Of a stretch of 64,000 nucleotides of DNA, positions 26,348 through 38,286 are shown in pieces (the first letter of the stretch is position 1; each line of letters begins with the position of its first letter). The stretch lies in assembly GCA_003254925.1 (NCBI GenBank), contig QANZ01039167.1, forward strand, positions 124,001 to 188,000, given 5' to 3'. The position numbers were made by a program, and so were the translations under genes. This DNA is from Chamaecrista fasciculata (taxonomy: Eukaryota; Streptophyta; Magnoliopsida; Fabales; Fabaceae). The notes beneath the pieces are model-generated. The model ran no database searches. It was not told where the DNA came from and worked only from the letters and a program-made list of their open reading frames with translations.

Positions 26348-29300
26348 CTATGTGCTTCTCAATGGTTCATCTAGCAATTGCAAACATTCCTGTGGATTTG
26401 CATAGAAATAGTCTTCTTCTTTTGGTTTGTTCGGTATGACGATTCTTCTTGCAGGGCTTCCCATTTGAGAAGCATGTGATTCTTTCACAACACCAGAAAA
26501 CTCATCCCAGCTTATTGAGCCATTGTTGTACTGATCTATTAACTGCACCAGCAGCCTTCTTTTCAGAAGTATAGTCTTTTTGAATCCTAGGAATCTGAAA
26601 CATGTAAGAAGTACCATGTCAAATAATTAAGTAACATGAATTTCAGAATGTATATAGAGCATAATGTGAACGAAATGATGGTTTTGGCATCAACTAGGAA
26701 AGAATAGTGAAAAATAAAAAACTATTGAATAAGAGTTTCTTGAAAAATAGATACATAGTTGCTTATATCTGTGTTATCAAATTCACTAATCATTATTAAA
26801 AGTAAGATATGTTATAAAAACTTTCTACACAACCATTCATGGGAGAAAGATCATATAAAAAGAACTTTTAAAAAGTTTGTGTATCATCTTATCATTGGTG
26901 AACTAGATAGCAAAGATATAAAGAAGATTAAACATATAACTTGGTCACTGAAAGATACATAAGTTGATAACTCAATCTTTGAAAGTCTAGATTGCATACT
27001 TCAGTCTTTGAAAGTCGTGGAGACAATACAACTTAGTCCTTTAAGTTAAGCTTATTTTAGGGACTAACTTGGAAGCACAAAAGGATTAAAATGTACTAGT
27101 TCTATGATTTTCATGATTAAAGAGTGTAAACTAGACTTTCAAGGCTTGAGTTGTAAACTCGTGTGTTTTGTGGACCAATTTATATATTTACTCTGTAAAG
27201 AACCTTAGGAAAGTTTTATACTTTTTCATAAAGCAACTCAGTTTGCAAAGCTCAGTAGTATACTGTGGTGGCTTGTTACAGCTATTCAGTAATCAATCTT
27301 CTGTTATCATCTAATAGGATTTGCCCAGAGTGAGATGACACTTCAAAACAAGATACAATACACTTTATGTAGAAATTTAATCATGGCTCATTTGAAAATT
27401 CACTTATTTATTAAGGATCAAAGTGAAGCTTTTTCTCAGTAATTTATCCAGAAGATGACAGATAAAAGAACATAATTGACAGTATAGTGACACCTGCGAT
27501 GGCCTTCCACAACTTTAGCCATGTTCCCATTATATGTTGGAACGAAAATATCGCTCTCGAGGGAGACAAGATAATCTAGCGCAGCCATTTGCGAGGAATG
27601 GTTTTGGAAATACAGCAAATCCGAAGGGTCCAGAATGGTTTCCTTCCTTACCTGTTGAAGTTAAGAGAATATTAGTGACAAAACCTATGTTTCCTGACAT
27701 GATTATGCTTCTTTCAACTTACCAGATTAGGAAAAGCTTCCATTAAATTTTTCATCCTTCTTTGTCCACCATATATTTCTCCAGCAGCAATATAAATTTG
27801 AACGTTGCGATCTATGCCTAGTGCTGTCAATGTTAGAGCAGTTTCCTCTGGTGTCAAAGGGCACAAACCATCTTGCCTCTTCAATTCAGAATTGATTACT
27901 TTCTCCTTCCACCAGATGTTAGCAAATCTAAGAAGCAATTTTTTTAAACATATAGTCATGTTACAAAGATAACTAAAGAAACAAAATAGATGTTGTACCT
28001 CATAAATAAAGCTTTGGTTCAATGGTACTGGAAAAATAGTCAAGGACAAAGATTCAAAACATGATTAATCATTATCTTTAGATAGTAATTGCTAAAGAAT
28101 TACACTCAAGTCCCTTCCAAGATATAACAAAACCTATGAGATTGTGGTACGCAATAAGTATTTGTAAATAATCAACAACATTGTTTGACAGTAGCATCTT
28201 TTCACACTAAAAGATACACAAGTCGACAACAAAATTCTTTAAAGTCTAGATTATGCACTTTAGTCTTTCAAAGTCGTGGAGGCTATACAGTTTAGTCCCT
28301 TAAGCCTATTTTATAGGGACTAATTTGTAGGGACAAAAGAATTAAGATATATTAGTTTCATCGCTTTCAAGGATTAAACTAGACTTTCAGGGTTTCAATT
28401 GCTAATTTGTGTATTTTTCAGAGATCAATTTTTTTGTTTACTCAATTATTTCTAACCAATGATTGAACTAATAAACACTTAACTCTTTCTTCGAAGTAGG
28501 ATTTCAAATCACATAGAACATATTACAAATTATCTAATAGGAAAACGAAAGAAAGAAAAAAAGGAAATAGTTACCTCATTTTTGTGAGCTCCTCCACCTC
28601 CGAGCCGAGACAACCCTGAGTACAGCCAGAGAAGGCCAACATGTCCATCTCATATCTAAGATGGAGTACAAGGAAAGGCCCCCTTTCCCTCAAGATCCTG
28701 ACTATCTTTCTACCAAGTTCTTCTATCTGAGGTGTGAACCTCAAGGCATTAAAATTCACCCTGCATCGCAGCTTTTGAATCTCAGGAGGTAATCCATTAT
28801 TTGCTAGCCGAGCATCGGTTCTGTTTAAATGCACAACCTTGTGTTTCAGCAAGAGAGGAAGGATCTGTTTGATCAAGACTCAGGAGAATTAATGACCTCT
28901 ATTGCAAGCAATAAAAGATAAAAAGGAGTAAACTAACATTCGTGTCCCTTGATTATATGAGGGTTGTCATTTTAGTATCTGATTTTTCAAATTGTTTGGT
29001 TTAGTCTTTGAAAATTCATAACTTGTTACAAGTTAGTCTCTCTCTATGAATACCTTAGCAGTGTACAACTCAACCTCTGGAAGGACTAAATTGTAACGAA
29101 TCATGGATTTTTGAGGACTAAATCAAGTATTTTAAAAATTTAAAGATTAGATTGATAGCTTACTTGATAAAGAACATGTATGCAGAAGCAGAAAAAATAC
29201 CTGATTTTCATAGTAGGAGATATCAGACCAGCTAACTGGTGCCAAGGAGTAGTAGAGGCCTAAATCGACTCTTCGCTTGACCCTCGGCGGTAGTTGCTTT

Positions 29301-31002
29301 AATATTCGAACCTCGTCTCTCAATGATGTAATGAAATGATCAACTTCAAATATGTCTTGGAAATCACTGCCATGAGGTGATCAATTTTCAGGAGAGAAAT
29401 TAGCTAGGATAATCATAATCCTCCAAAGAGCAGACACTTTAGATTAAAAAATCTGTGATTCCAGGAATAGTATGCAAACCTTGGATCAGCCCAGAAGGAG
29501 GTTTTATCAAGCTCTGGAACTATGAGAGTCACATTCAAATGTCTGGCAATAGTAACCATGTCACATATCTGCAGAGAAAAACCAAAGAGAGACAAATTAA
29601 TAAGATTTAAACAAGATAATCAGACTAGAATAAGAATTTCAAATTTTGTTGGTTGCAATGAAGGTAAACAGGCAAGGCTGCAAGGGCAATAATCAACAGG
29701 AGTTGAATTTAGTGAAAGGGGTTCGTCTCCCACAATATAGTGAACCTATGTTCAAAATCTAATTGAGAGAGAAGCTCATATTTAGTGCTTGACAGTGCCT
29801 TGAACAGGCAAATTTAGAAAAAAAAAAANAAAAAAAAAAAAAAAAAAAAAAAAAAGGCAAAGGCAATACTCACTGCTGCTCGCATTTGGTTTAGTCCTCC
29901 ATTGCATGAAACCATTAGATAACCATTATTCTTATAAATCCCTGATGATAAAAAAAAAAAGAAACCCCATAAATTCAGTACAACAGTCATTAAGGTACAG
30001 AAAACTTAATCAATAAGAAGAAAATGAAGCCCCACAATCTCGAGCGAGAACAAAAAAATAGGCTAAATTGCATAATTTTTTTCTTGAACTTTAGTCGTTA
30101 TGCAAAAAAAATCCAAAACTTTGAAAAGTGACGGAAAAACCCTTGGACTTTTAATTTTTTTTACCAATAACCCTTTATGTTAAAATCTTAATTAAAAGAA
30201 ATCAAAATACCCTTAGTTATTTTGTTACTATTAATTACAATGATTAATTTTAAATTTGGACCAATGTAAAATGCAACAAAAATCATAAAATTACAAGTAA
30301 ACCTATCTTTTTTAATGAATTATAACAAAAGAAGTCTTTTGCACAAAATCAAAAGTTCAGAGTCTTTTACAGAGTGACCAAAGTACTGGGGAGAGTTTTG
30401 TGCATTTTAGTCAAATAATAAGTTTGATCACCATATGCAGCAGAAAAATACAGGATGCTTGAGAAATCACTCGATCTAATAATGGAAATCAAGCAAGACT
30501 AAAATCCTCAATACATGCCTTTAAGCAGAAAAAAGTTAAAACACACCCAGAAAAATAATCATGCATGTCTTCTACAACTAGCAATCAATGTGCACAATCA
30601 ATACCAGAAAGATTAACATGAGAAGTGAAGACAAATAAAAAATAAAAACTTACTTTTGGGTGGAAGCACAACAGCCTTGGGTGCAACAAAAGACTTGTCT
30701 GTCTCTAGAGAAGAAGGAAATATTTGTGGGTGTCCAAAACAGTAAGGCATGCCCTTCAACAATCTTGATCCCCAAAGGTCACCAAGTGCCATTAGCTGAA
30801 TCAAACAACTCCATAGTATCACTGTTGTAATAGCCCTTCCCATCCAAACCTTGATTCTAGGCCTTATAACTAATCTTTTAGACTTCTCAATTTTTCCTGC
30901 AGAACCCAAAATGTTGAGTTCCATCTCCATCTCTTCAATATCACAACTGTGATGACTGCCTTTCCTATTATCATCAGAGCTTTTCTCCCATCTTAACACC
31001 AT
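26348..31002 (-). CDS. GT106 rhamnogalacturonan-I rhamnosyltransferase-like protein, 523 aa
   Basis: Eight exons in transcript order: 31002-30654, 29941-29874, 29568-29480, 29366-29201, 28864-28575, 27927-27723, 27651-27494 and 26594-26348 (stop). All are GT-AG with consistent phases. A single hydrophobic segment at about residues 57-75 ([19 protein letters not shown]) indicates a type II Golgi protein with a roughly 56-residue cytosolic tail. Motifs in order: [106 protein letters not shown], and [16 protein letters not shown] near the end. The conserved HLRYE is intact. Together with [11 protein letters not shown], this matches the RRT group that adds rhamnose from UDP-rhamnose to pectin RG-I backbones in the Golgi; substrate is inferred from family. 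Introns 1, 4, 5 and 7 carry transposon remnants. It is convergent with BIM2. Confidence 0.92.
26941..27179. mobile_element. Short TIR element in intron 7 of the RRT-like gene
   Basis: The ends TTGGTCACTGAAAGATAC and the complement TTGGTCCACAAAACACAC form terminal inverted repeats, continued by TTTGAAAGTCTAGA on both arms. A related copy in the same orientation lies in intron 5 at about 28198-28428. Non-coding MITE-like element. Confidence 0.55.
28198..28428. mobile_element. Second copy of the same TIR element, in intron 5 of the RRT-like gene
   Basis: Shares AAAGTCTAGATT, TTAGTCTTTCAAAGTCGTGG and AAACTAGACTTTCA with the element at 26941-27179, in the same order and orientation. It is diverged, so the pair is probably two separate insertions or an old intragenic duplication rather than a recent copy. 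Confidence 0.5.
28925..29165. mobile_element. TIR-like remnant in intron 4 of the RRT-like gene
   Basis: TTTAGTCTTTGAAAATTCAT and the complementary phrases GAGGACTAAATCAAG and GGAAGGACTAAATTG indicate an inverted-repeat element of the GGACTAAA type seen throughout the window. The ends are not defined. Confidence 0.4.
29819..29855. repeat. Poly-A tract with one undetermined base, RRT-like intron 2
   Basis: A run of about 36 A with an N at 29829, inside intron 2 (29569-29873) and 18 bp from the next exon. On the coding strand it forms a T-rich run just after the splice donor. The N marks an uncertain homopolymer length. Confidence 0.8.
30061..30415. mobile_element. TIR element in intron 1 of the RRT-like gene
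   Basis: The left end GGCTAAATTGCATAATTTTT is complementary to the right end, whose reverse reads TTTGACTAAAATGCACAAAA. Arms continue with CTTGAACTTT and AAAGTACTGGGG phrases. It occupies half of the 712-bp intron 29942-30653. Non-coding. Confidence 0.5.
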
Positions 31003-33109
31003 TTGTGAAAGTGTGTGTGTGTGTCACTTCAGATAAGCTTAACTCACTTAAAGGCTTTAAGAATCCTTGAACTAAGTGATGGATATTAAATGCAAGGTAT
31101 TTATTGATTTCTGAGTTTTACAACACCAGATATTGCGACTTGACCTTTAGAATCTTTCAGGCTAAAAATAAATGCCAATGAAACGAAACCATTGACTCTT
31201 GTATATAAAAATATTGTGAAGGCAAAGATGTAATGTTATTATGCCAACCCACCAGACAAGGTGATGCTCTGAATTGATTCACATAATAAAGCACACACAC
31301 CTTGAAATTCTAAACTCCCCTGCTTAATTTTCATAAACCCAGTCACTAAAATATTGGCAATGTGGGTTCTATCCATAAATTCATCGTACCCCAAAAAATT
31401 AAAGGAAAAGGAAAAAAGAAATTGAGAAAGAAAAATGGGTGTGTTTGTGTTTCCAATCGAAAATCCCTCAATTGGGTAGAAAAATCAAAACTTGAGAGTG
31501 GAGAATGAGTGTGAGATTTCTGAGATTAATGCTCACCAAAGAAGCCTAAAGATTCCATCATCACTCAGCAACAACTGAACACAGGACGTACACTTGAAAG
31601 CTGAAACTACAATCAATCATTCATTATATAATGATTCGATGTTTTTATGAAGTTGGGTGCTCAGAGAATGTGGAAAGTAATGGCAAAAAGCGAAAAAGGA
31701 GGAGTCTTTTAGTGAAAATGAGGAAGGAAGAGGAAACATGAAAAGCCAGTAATCAAGGCGGTAGTAGAGGTGCATTTTACAGAAGGATTGTGATTCTGTA
31801 ATCAACATGCCTCTCATTTATTATTTTATTTATTGTTCTTAATTAGGACTTGATTAATTATAGATATATTTAGTACATATAAGCATTAATGTTTGTTAAA
31901 ATATTATCTAAATCTTGAATTATGATGAAATTATTTGTTTACCAAAAAAAAAGAGATGAAATTAGTTAATTTTTCAATACTTAAAACTGAAAACTTTTGT
32001 TTACCAAAAAAAAAAAAGCTGAAAACTTTTTGAGAGGCCAAACATTGATGTAGGCTAGGGATTATGTTATTATTATTTATAATCAAAATTACAAGCTAAA
32101 GTGTATTTTAAGTCTCTTATTTTTATGGTAGGTTATAAATACTTATAATCTAGTTAATTTTTTTTTCTTTTACAATTTTTGTCATACAACTAATACAAGT
32201 TTTTTAAAAGTTTTATTTTTTTTTATCTCAAACCCACTTTAGGGTTCATTTTGACATTATTTGTTGACAGACTCAATTGGACAGAAATTTTTTTTTTAAT
32301 AATAACTTATAGCTCTGAACGTTGCATTTGAACTTGAAACGAGAAAGATATAACCAACTTCTTTTGTTCTATGTACCATGAAACGAGTGATTAACTTTTA
32401 AACTTCAATTTAATCTTATTTGTTTTCGGTCCCTATTGGACAAAATTTGATTCTTTAAAAACAATATGTAACTCTAGACTTATTGTATTCAAATTTGAAA
32501 GGAAGGATATGGCCATATTCGGTCATCGGAGCCAAAAGATAAAACTTTTGACTTTTGATAAATATGTATGATTGAAATTGCAAAAAAAAAAAAATAAAAA
32601 CAAAAAGATAAAGAGCTTGATCCTAATTTATCCCTGAAATAAGGGACTAATTATATGAGCTCTCTTGCCTTGAGATTCATTTTAACTCAAATTCAATATT
32701 TTTTATTCTTAATTCAAAGTTTGAGAAATATCATGTTTTATTGTTGTATCATTTCATCATTTGGTGATTAATTATCCCTTAAGTTAAAAGAGTACAATCA
32801 ATTTATTCTTAAACCAAAAAATGAATGATAATTAAATGAATAATTTTTTTAACTATATATGAAATATGCATATACGTACATCTTTTGTATTTAAACGAAG
32901 GATTATTAGAACTTTCTATGGGGTTATAAGATGACAATATATTATTTGAATCTTTAGTTGATCTTGATGACATAATTAAAATGTCGACTTTTGATCTTAA
33001 AATAGCATAAATAAGTAAATAACTGAAAGTTACAAATGTGCACATATTGTGCGTATAAGATTGTCCAATACTTAAACTTCACTTAATCAAAAACCTAAAA
33101 ATTGTACCA
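31003..33109. other. 5' flank of the RRT-like gene and AT-rich spacer
   Basis: A (GT)n tract lies about 8-20 bp upstream of the start codon. 31003 to about 31850 is the likely leader and promoter of the minus-strand gene. At about 32250-32530 two degenerate direct repeats share TATTTGTT, ATTGGACA and AACTTGAAA-like phrases. No other gene is seen. Confidence 0.5.
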
Positions 33110-33220
33110 ATAAATGTTTGGTGTAGCGGCTAGACGAGCTAATCCTAGAGAGAGGACTCAAGTTCGATCCCTAGAGTTGATATTGTTGGGAGGGCTCTGG
33201 CCATTTCGTCTCTGATAATT
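33110..33220 (+). mobile_element. Probable tRNA-derived SINE fragment
   Basis: A box A-like TGGTGTAGCGGCTAG at about 33120 and a box B AGTTCGATCCC at about 33172 have tRNA-like spacing, followed by a tRNA-unrelated body. The flanking duplication is unclear, so the ends are approximate. It is a different family from the SINE at 16992. Confidence 0.5.
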
Positions 33221-33454
33221 TAGATATTTAAAAAATTGATATATATAATTTAATCATTAAAAGAATTAAACAACTTATTTATTAGTTCTAAAAGAAACCA
33301 AATAATATATTTATTTGAATATATTATTTTATTCTTTTAAAGAATTAAATAGTACATTTTAATATTTAAAGATTAAATTATTAAATAAATTATCTTTCAG
33401 ATACTGAATTATTAGTTCACTCAAATGAACCAAATGATATATAATTTTTTTTAG

Positions 33455-33575
33455 CAAATTTAGGTGAGGGGATGGTGCCCTAGTCCGGAGTCAGGGCAAG
33501 CCTCTAGGCTCTAAAAACACTTTTAGAGGTACTTATAGATAATCAGACCAGGAATCGAATCCAAGCCATTAATTA
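33455..33575 (-). mobile_element. Possible SINE-related fragment
   Basis: On the minus strand GGATTCGATTCCTGG resembles a Pol III box B, with GC-richer body sequence and a terminal A-rich stretch. No box A is found, so it may be a 5'-truncated SINE or chance. Confidence 0.3.
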
Positions 33576-35040
33576 AAAGAAAATGTGAGGAAATGAAATT
33601 AAATTTCTTCTAAAATTATAGAATCATCTAGATCTAACTATATATACTGTAATATTAAAAATCTAACTATTGTCTTGTGTTGAACAAACAACTATTTTCA
33701 CTATCAAAATTTGAATTAAAAAAAATGCACGTATCTTTTAAAATAAGAGAGGTATCAAGATCATTTGTTAATAATTTTTCAATAAGGGCATATTTCTTAA
33801 CTTAAAGATTTTCCCTTGACCAATAAAACTAGTAGTAACTCACATTAAATTTTCCTTTTTTCAAAAAAGACGTATCAACAATAAGTTGGTTAAAAATTAA
33901 AATGGTTGTTGTATTCTCTGTCAAAAAGAAAGGAAAAAAAAAAAAAGCAAGGACANNNNNNNNNNNNNNAAAAAAAAAAAAAAGCAAGGACAAAAAAAAA
34001 AGAAAAAAAAGAAAACGGTTGTTGTATTATTTAACAACTCACACAGCTCAAATTTGTATGGAAAGAAAATGACTGATTTTACACAGTTAACTGCTTATTG
34101 TATTATTTTAGGCAAAGAACTCTCTATTATATATAAATTCTTGGTTTTCTCTTTTTTCCAAAATTTCAACTCTGTGAATGATGTTATTTTACAAATTAAT
34201 GAGAGGAATTGACATTTATTAAAATCCATTAATTAATTATTAAAATTATGATTGTAGGATCTATGAAAACACCCTATTATAAGTTAATTAGTGGTGCCAA
34301 CGTAACTCTCAATTGTGTCCTAATTAGCATTAATTAGGATAACCACTCCAAAACTTAATTTTCATAATTTCATCACAAGAACTATCATAGGAAGTTGAAA
34401 AGAAAGAAAGATCACAAGAAAACATAAATTTCAGCATATGTCATGCAAGAGGAAGATGAATTTCACAGTCATTCACCTCTATTATACTTTATATAGGGAA
34501 TTGTTGAAAAGAAAGGTAAGACCTTAATTATGGAAATTAGTTCTATTAATTGAATCCAATGTCCATATCATGCTTGCTTGTTTATATTAAAAACTGAATA
34601 TAATTCATTAAATAATTAACTTCATTTGAACTATCTTTAATCAATTTACTTTCAACCATGCCTGCACATATTTGATATATACATATACACCTTCCAAACC
34701 CTTCATTATATTTTTTTCAAACTTTATTTACTATTATAATTGATGAGCATAGAAATTATAAACATCATAGTTTCATAGTGTTAGGTAAAAAATGCAATGG
34801 ATAAATTTTTTTATATTTGAATATCTTTTATATATATACAAGTATACGTACGGTATACTTATGCCTTTTGAGTGTAAAACTAATTTTTGTCCAGAGCTTG
34901 TGGCCTATGATTGTTTACCTCAGACTTCTAAGTTCTAACCATACCAAATTTGCATGTATTTAAATATTTAAAAATTCACATGCAATGCCCATACCAAATT
35001 TCCTATGACAGTTTACATTGAGCTACATGTATTATTGGTA
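33576..35040. other. AT-rich spacer with an assembly gap
   Basis: Contains 14 Ns at 33956-33969, flanked on both sides by an A-run followed by GCAAGGACA. The gap edges therefore duplicate each other and may overlap. Otherwise AT-rich without genes. Confidence 0.6.
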
Positions 35041-35054
35041 ACCTTAAAATATGC

Positions 35055-35390
35055 GGTAATTTTCGATTGTGTTCCTAAAGTTTTTTTTTTGTCAATTGTA
35101 ATTAACTCCAAAATATGGGATCAATTTGAGTTATACCCTCAATTTTTTTTGGAATCAATTATATCCTCAATCTTTTCTTTTTTGTATTAATTGTACCCTC
35201 AATCTTTTCTTTTCTATGTCAATTGTACTCCTAAATTGAGGGATATTTAGAGGTACAATTTACTCAAATGTGCAACACTGAGGATATAATTGACTAAAAA
35301 AAAACTTTAGGATATAACTGAAACTAACCTCATACTTTGATGGTACAATTGACAAAATGAATTTTTGGAGGTACAACTGGAAATGACCAA
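35055..35390. mobile_element. Degenerate TIR element
   Basis: GGTAATTTTCGATTGTGTTC at the left and the complement of TTGGTCATTTCCAGTTGTAC at the right, with internal sub-repeats TCAATTGTACCCTCAAT and GGTACAATTGAC. Non-coding inverted-repeat element of the same general style as the others. The ends are approximate. Confidence 0.5.
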
Positions 35391-36245
35391 ACAAAAATGT
35401 TTTTGCCAATATATATATATATATATATATCTTAGTTTCTCCTTTAAACAAATTACAAAGTAACATCTAAAAAATAAAAAAAGAACAATCATGAAAATAC
35501 TAGCACCTTGTAAATTGTAATTTACGTTTCTTTATGCAAATTGCAGGGACCCTTCATCTTTTTGTGTATAAGAAAATCAAGTTTCAAAGAGAATTCAGAC
35601 CTGAGAGAAAGAGAGAGATATATATCGTTTTGTAATTTAGGGAAGTGACAAATTCCCGTGAAGCACAAAGCGGTCCATTTTCATTTCCATTAGGCAGACT
35701 CTCTTAATAGTTAATATATATTTGTATGTATTTTATTTTCATTTTAAAACAGAATACTACTTTACATATATATATAAGTTTTTTTTTCAGTTGTCCACAC
35801 AATATACGGAGTTTTGTGTCGATTAATCTGAATTTGACTTGTGTCACATATTTAGTTATAACTAGTGGAAAAATCTCCTAATAAAAATAATTACATTTTC
35901 AAGGTCTTAAACTTAAAATTTTACTAAAATAATATTAAATTACTTACCACTTAAACTAACATATTATTAGTACTTTATAGTTTATACATAATAAGTTTAT
36001 ACAAGAGATGATTAAAATATTCATAGTATATATATAAAATTTATTGGTTGTGGCGGTCTACATCGATTGGGGTTCAAATAAATGATTGGGTTTATATAAA
36101 AACATATTATATATATATATTTATATTGATTTTATCATTTATCTAAGTTTTAGTATAGTGATATATATATTAATATATATAGTTTTTCAAGGATCATAAA
36201 ACAAGCCTATCTATCTATCTATCTAAGGATCATAAAACAAAACAC
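35391..36245. other. AT-rich spacer with microsatellites
   Basis: Contains (AT)n at about 35409-35430 and a TATC repeat at about 36210-36225. The latter sits between two copies of AAGGATCATAAAACAA. No gene is seen. Confidence 0.5.
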
Positions 36246-36354
36246 TTTTTTTTACCAAACACGAAAATTAATCTATTTAAAAAAATTGGTCTATATTTAA
36301 TCTTGATGGTGCCAATTTTTTTAAATAGATTAATTTTCGTTTTTGGTGAAAAAA
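36246..36354. repeat. Near-perfect hairpin with about 43-bp arms
   Basis: Left arm 36246-36289 (contains CGAAAATTAATCTATTTAAA) and right arm 36312-36354 (contains TTTAAATAGATTAATTTTCG) are complementary over about 43 bases with one or two mismatches, around a 22-base loop. It is likely the compact remains of a foldback MITE. It is AU-rich and has no evidence of being an RNA gene. Confidence 0.75.
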
Positions 36355-36472
36355 ATTTTTGATTGAGTATTCATGCTCATTGTTCATGCAGCAATAATAT
36401 TAATTTACTCGAGAGATTACTATATATTTTATATTTAATTTATTTCATTCATCCTTACAATTTTTTTATTTT

Positions 36473-38277
36473 GGCAAAACACCCTTTTGTACCCCTAACG
36501 TTTTCAGTGATTTTCACTTATGCCCCTAACGTTTCATTTTGTTCAGGCGTGCTCTCAATGTAAAACTAACGTTTCAATTATGCCCCTAATTTTGACTCAA
36601 TGTCCATGTGGCAATTTTTTTTTACTTATGTGTCATTTTTTTGTCTGACTTGAATACGTGGCATGATGACTGGGCATTTCTATTTTTTTTTTCCACCGTG
36701 GCATGATGACTGGAATTACATTTTTGAACATAAAAATTGGGTAAACTAGCAAATCAGTCCTTGGATTTACATTTTTCATCATCTTCATTCATTTTAGTCC
36801 CAAATCCTCAAAATAAAATTGTAAAGTGTCCCAAAACTCTTCCAAACATTTCAATTTAGTCCTTAAAAGTATTATAAACCCTAAAACCTAAATTCTAAAC
36901 CTTAAAACTATAAACCCTAAATCCTAAACTCTAAAATTCTAAAGCCTAAACCCTAAAAAATCTAATTTGAGCAATTAGGTCCCTCACCCATTCTTATTCT
37001 ATTATTCTCAATTCCCCATCTTTTCATCATCTTCATTCATTTTAGTCCCAAATCCTCAAAATAAAATTGTAAAGTGTCCCAAAACTCTTCCAAACATTCT
37101 AATTTAGTCCTTAAAAATATTAAAAACCCTAAACTCTAAATCCTAAAACCCTAAACCCCTAAATCCTAAAACCCTAAACCCCAAACTTCAAACCCCAAAT
37201 CCCTAAACTCTAGTCGAACACTGATTCTTGTAGTTTTGGTGTTATAACACTGATTTCTTGAAGCTTCAGGCAATTTTTCAGCTCTATAGTCTTTAAATAG
37301 TGACAATTCTCGATGCATTTTGGAAGCTCCGTGAAATAACCAAACTCTAGTGACAAGGATATTAACTTTGGGAAAAAAACTAAGAATTTTGACCACCACT
37401 TGGTCATCAATAAAATTGGTGGATAGATCGAGCTGTGATTGAGAAATACCGACGTTCGACATTTACTGAATGACTTTTGAAACTTAGGTTGCCACAGTGA
37501 GATGGGTTCAAGATTTCAAGCCCAACCAGATTCTCAATTGATTTGGGGTTTGAAGTTTGGGGTTTAGGGTTTTAGGATTTAGGGGTTTAGGGTTTTATGA
37601 TTTAGAGTTTAGGGTTTTTAATATTTTTAAGGACTAAATTAGAATGTTTGGAAGAGTTTTGGGACACTTTACAATTTTATTTTGAGGATTTGGGACTAAA
37701 ATGAATGAAGATGATGAAAAGAGGGGTAATTGAGAATAATAGGATAAGAATGGGTGAGAGACCTAATTGCTCAAATTAGATTGTTTAGGGTTTAGGGTTT
37801 TAGGGTTTAGAATTTTAGAGTTTAGGGTTTAGGGTTTATAGTTTTAAGGTTTAGAGTTTAGGTTTTAGGGTTTTTAATACTTTTAAGGACTAAATTGAAA
37901 TGTTTGGAAGAGTTTTGGGATACTTTACAGTTTTATTTTGAGGATTTGAGACTAAAATGAATGAAGATGATGAAAAATGTAAATCCAGGGATTGATTTGC
38001 TAGTTTACCCAATTTTTATGTTCAAAAAGGTAAATCCAGTCATCATACCACGGTGGAAAAAAAAAATAGGAATGTCAAGTCATCATGCCACGTATTCAAG
38101 TCAGACAAAAAAAATGACACATAAGTAAAAAAACATTGCCACATGGGCATTGAGTCAAAATTGGGGGCATAATTGAAACGTTAGTTTCACATTGAGGGCA
38201 CGCCTGAATAAAATGAAACGTTAGGGGCATAACTGAAAATAACTGCAAATGTTAGGGGCACGAAAATGTGTTTTCCC
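36473..38277. mobile_element. Long-TIR Mutator-like element carrying an NLR gene fragment (Pack-MULE-like)
   Basis: Two arms of about 730 bp (36473-37200 and 37541-38277) are inverted copies of each other, beginning GGCAAAACAC and GGGAAAACAC. The 9-mer TTTTATTTT stands immediately outside both ends (36464-36472 and 38278-38286). Each arm contains two copies of a unit with GAAGATGATGAAAA and TTTGAGGATTTGGGA phrases and many degenerate CCCTAAA motifs. The 340-bp centre encodes a leucine-rich-repeat fragment. No transposase is present, so it would need help in trans. The arrangement matches a gene-capturing MULE; the low complexity of the 9-mer is the main caveat. Confidence 0.78.
37201..37540 (-). 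pseudogene. NLR leucine-rich-repeat fragment inside the MULE
   Basis: On the minus strand one frame reads QLDLSTNFIDDQVVVKILSF and the next continues FPKLISLSLEFGYFTELPKC then IENCHYLKTIELKNCLKLQE. The LPxCIxxCxxLxxIxLxxCxxLQEI pattern is typical of the LRR region of TIR-NBS-LRR resistance proteins. The two parts lie in different frames, so at least one frameshift is present, and nothing of the TIR or NB-ARC domains is seen. It is a captured, non-functional exon piece of about 80 residues. Family assignment rests on the LRR pattern only. Confidence 0.6.
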
Positions 38278-38286
38278 TTTTATTTT

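Noticed and set aside
37166-37462. A 98-codon minus-strand frame that might be a small NLR-like protein
   Set aside because: The LRR pattern continues in another frame after a shift, and the segment is enclosed in transposon arms. I treat it as a captured fragment.
36776-37990. Interstitial telomere or chromosome end
   Set aside because: The CCCTAAA motifs are degenerate and mirrored in the two arms of a transposon; genes continue on both sides.
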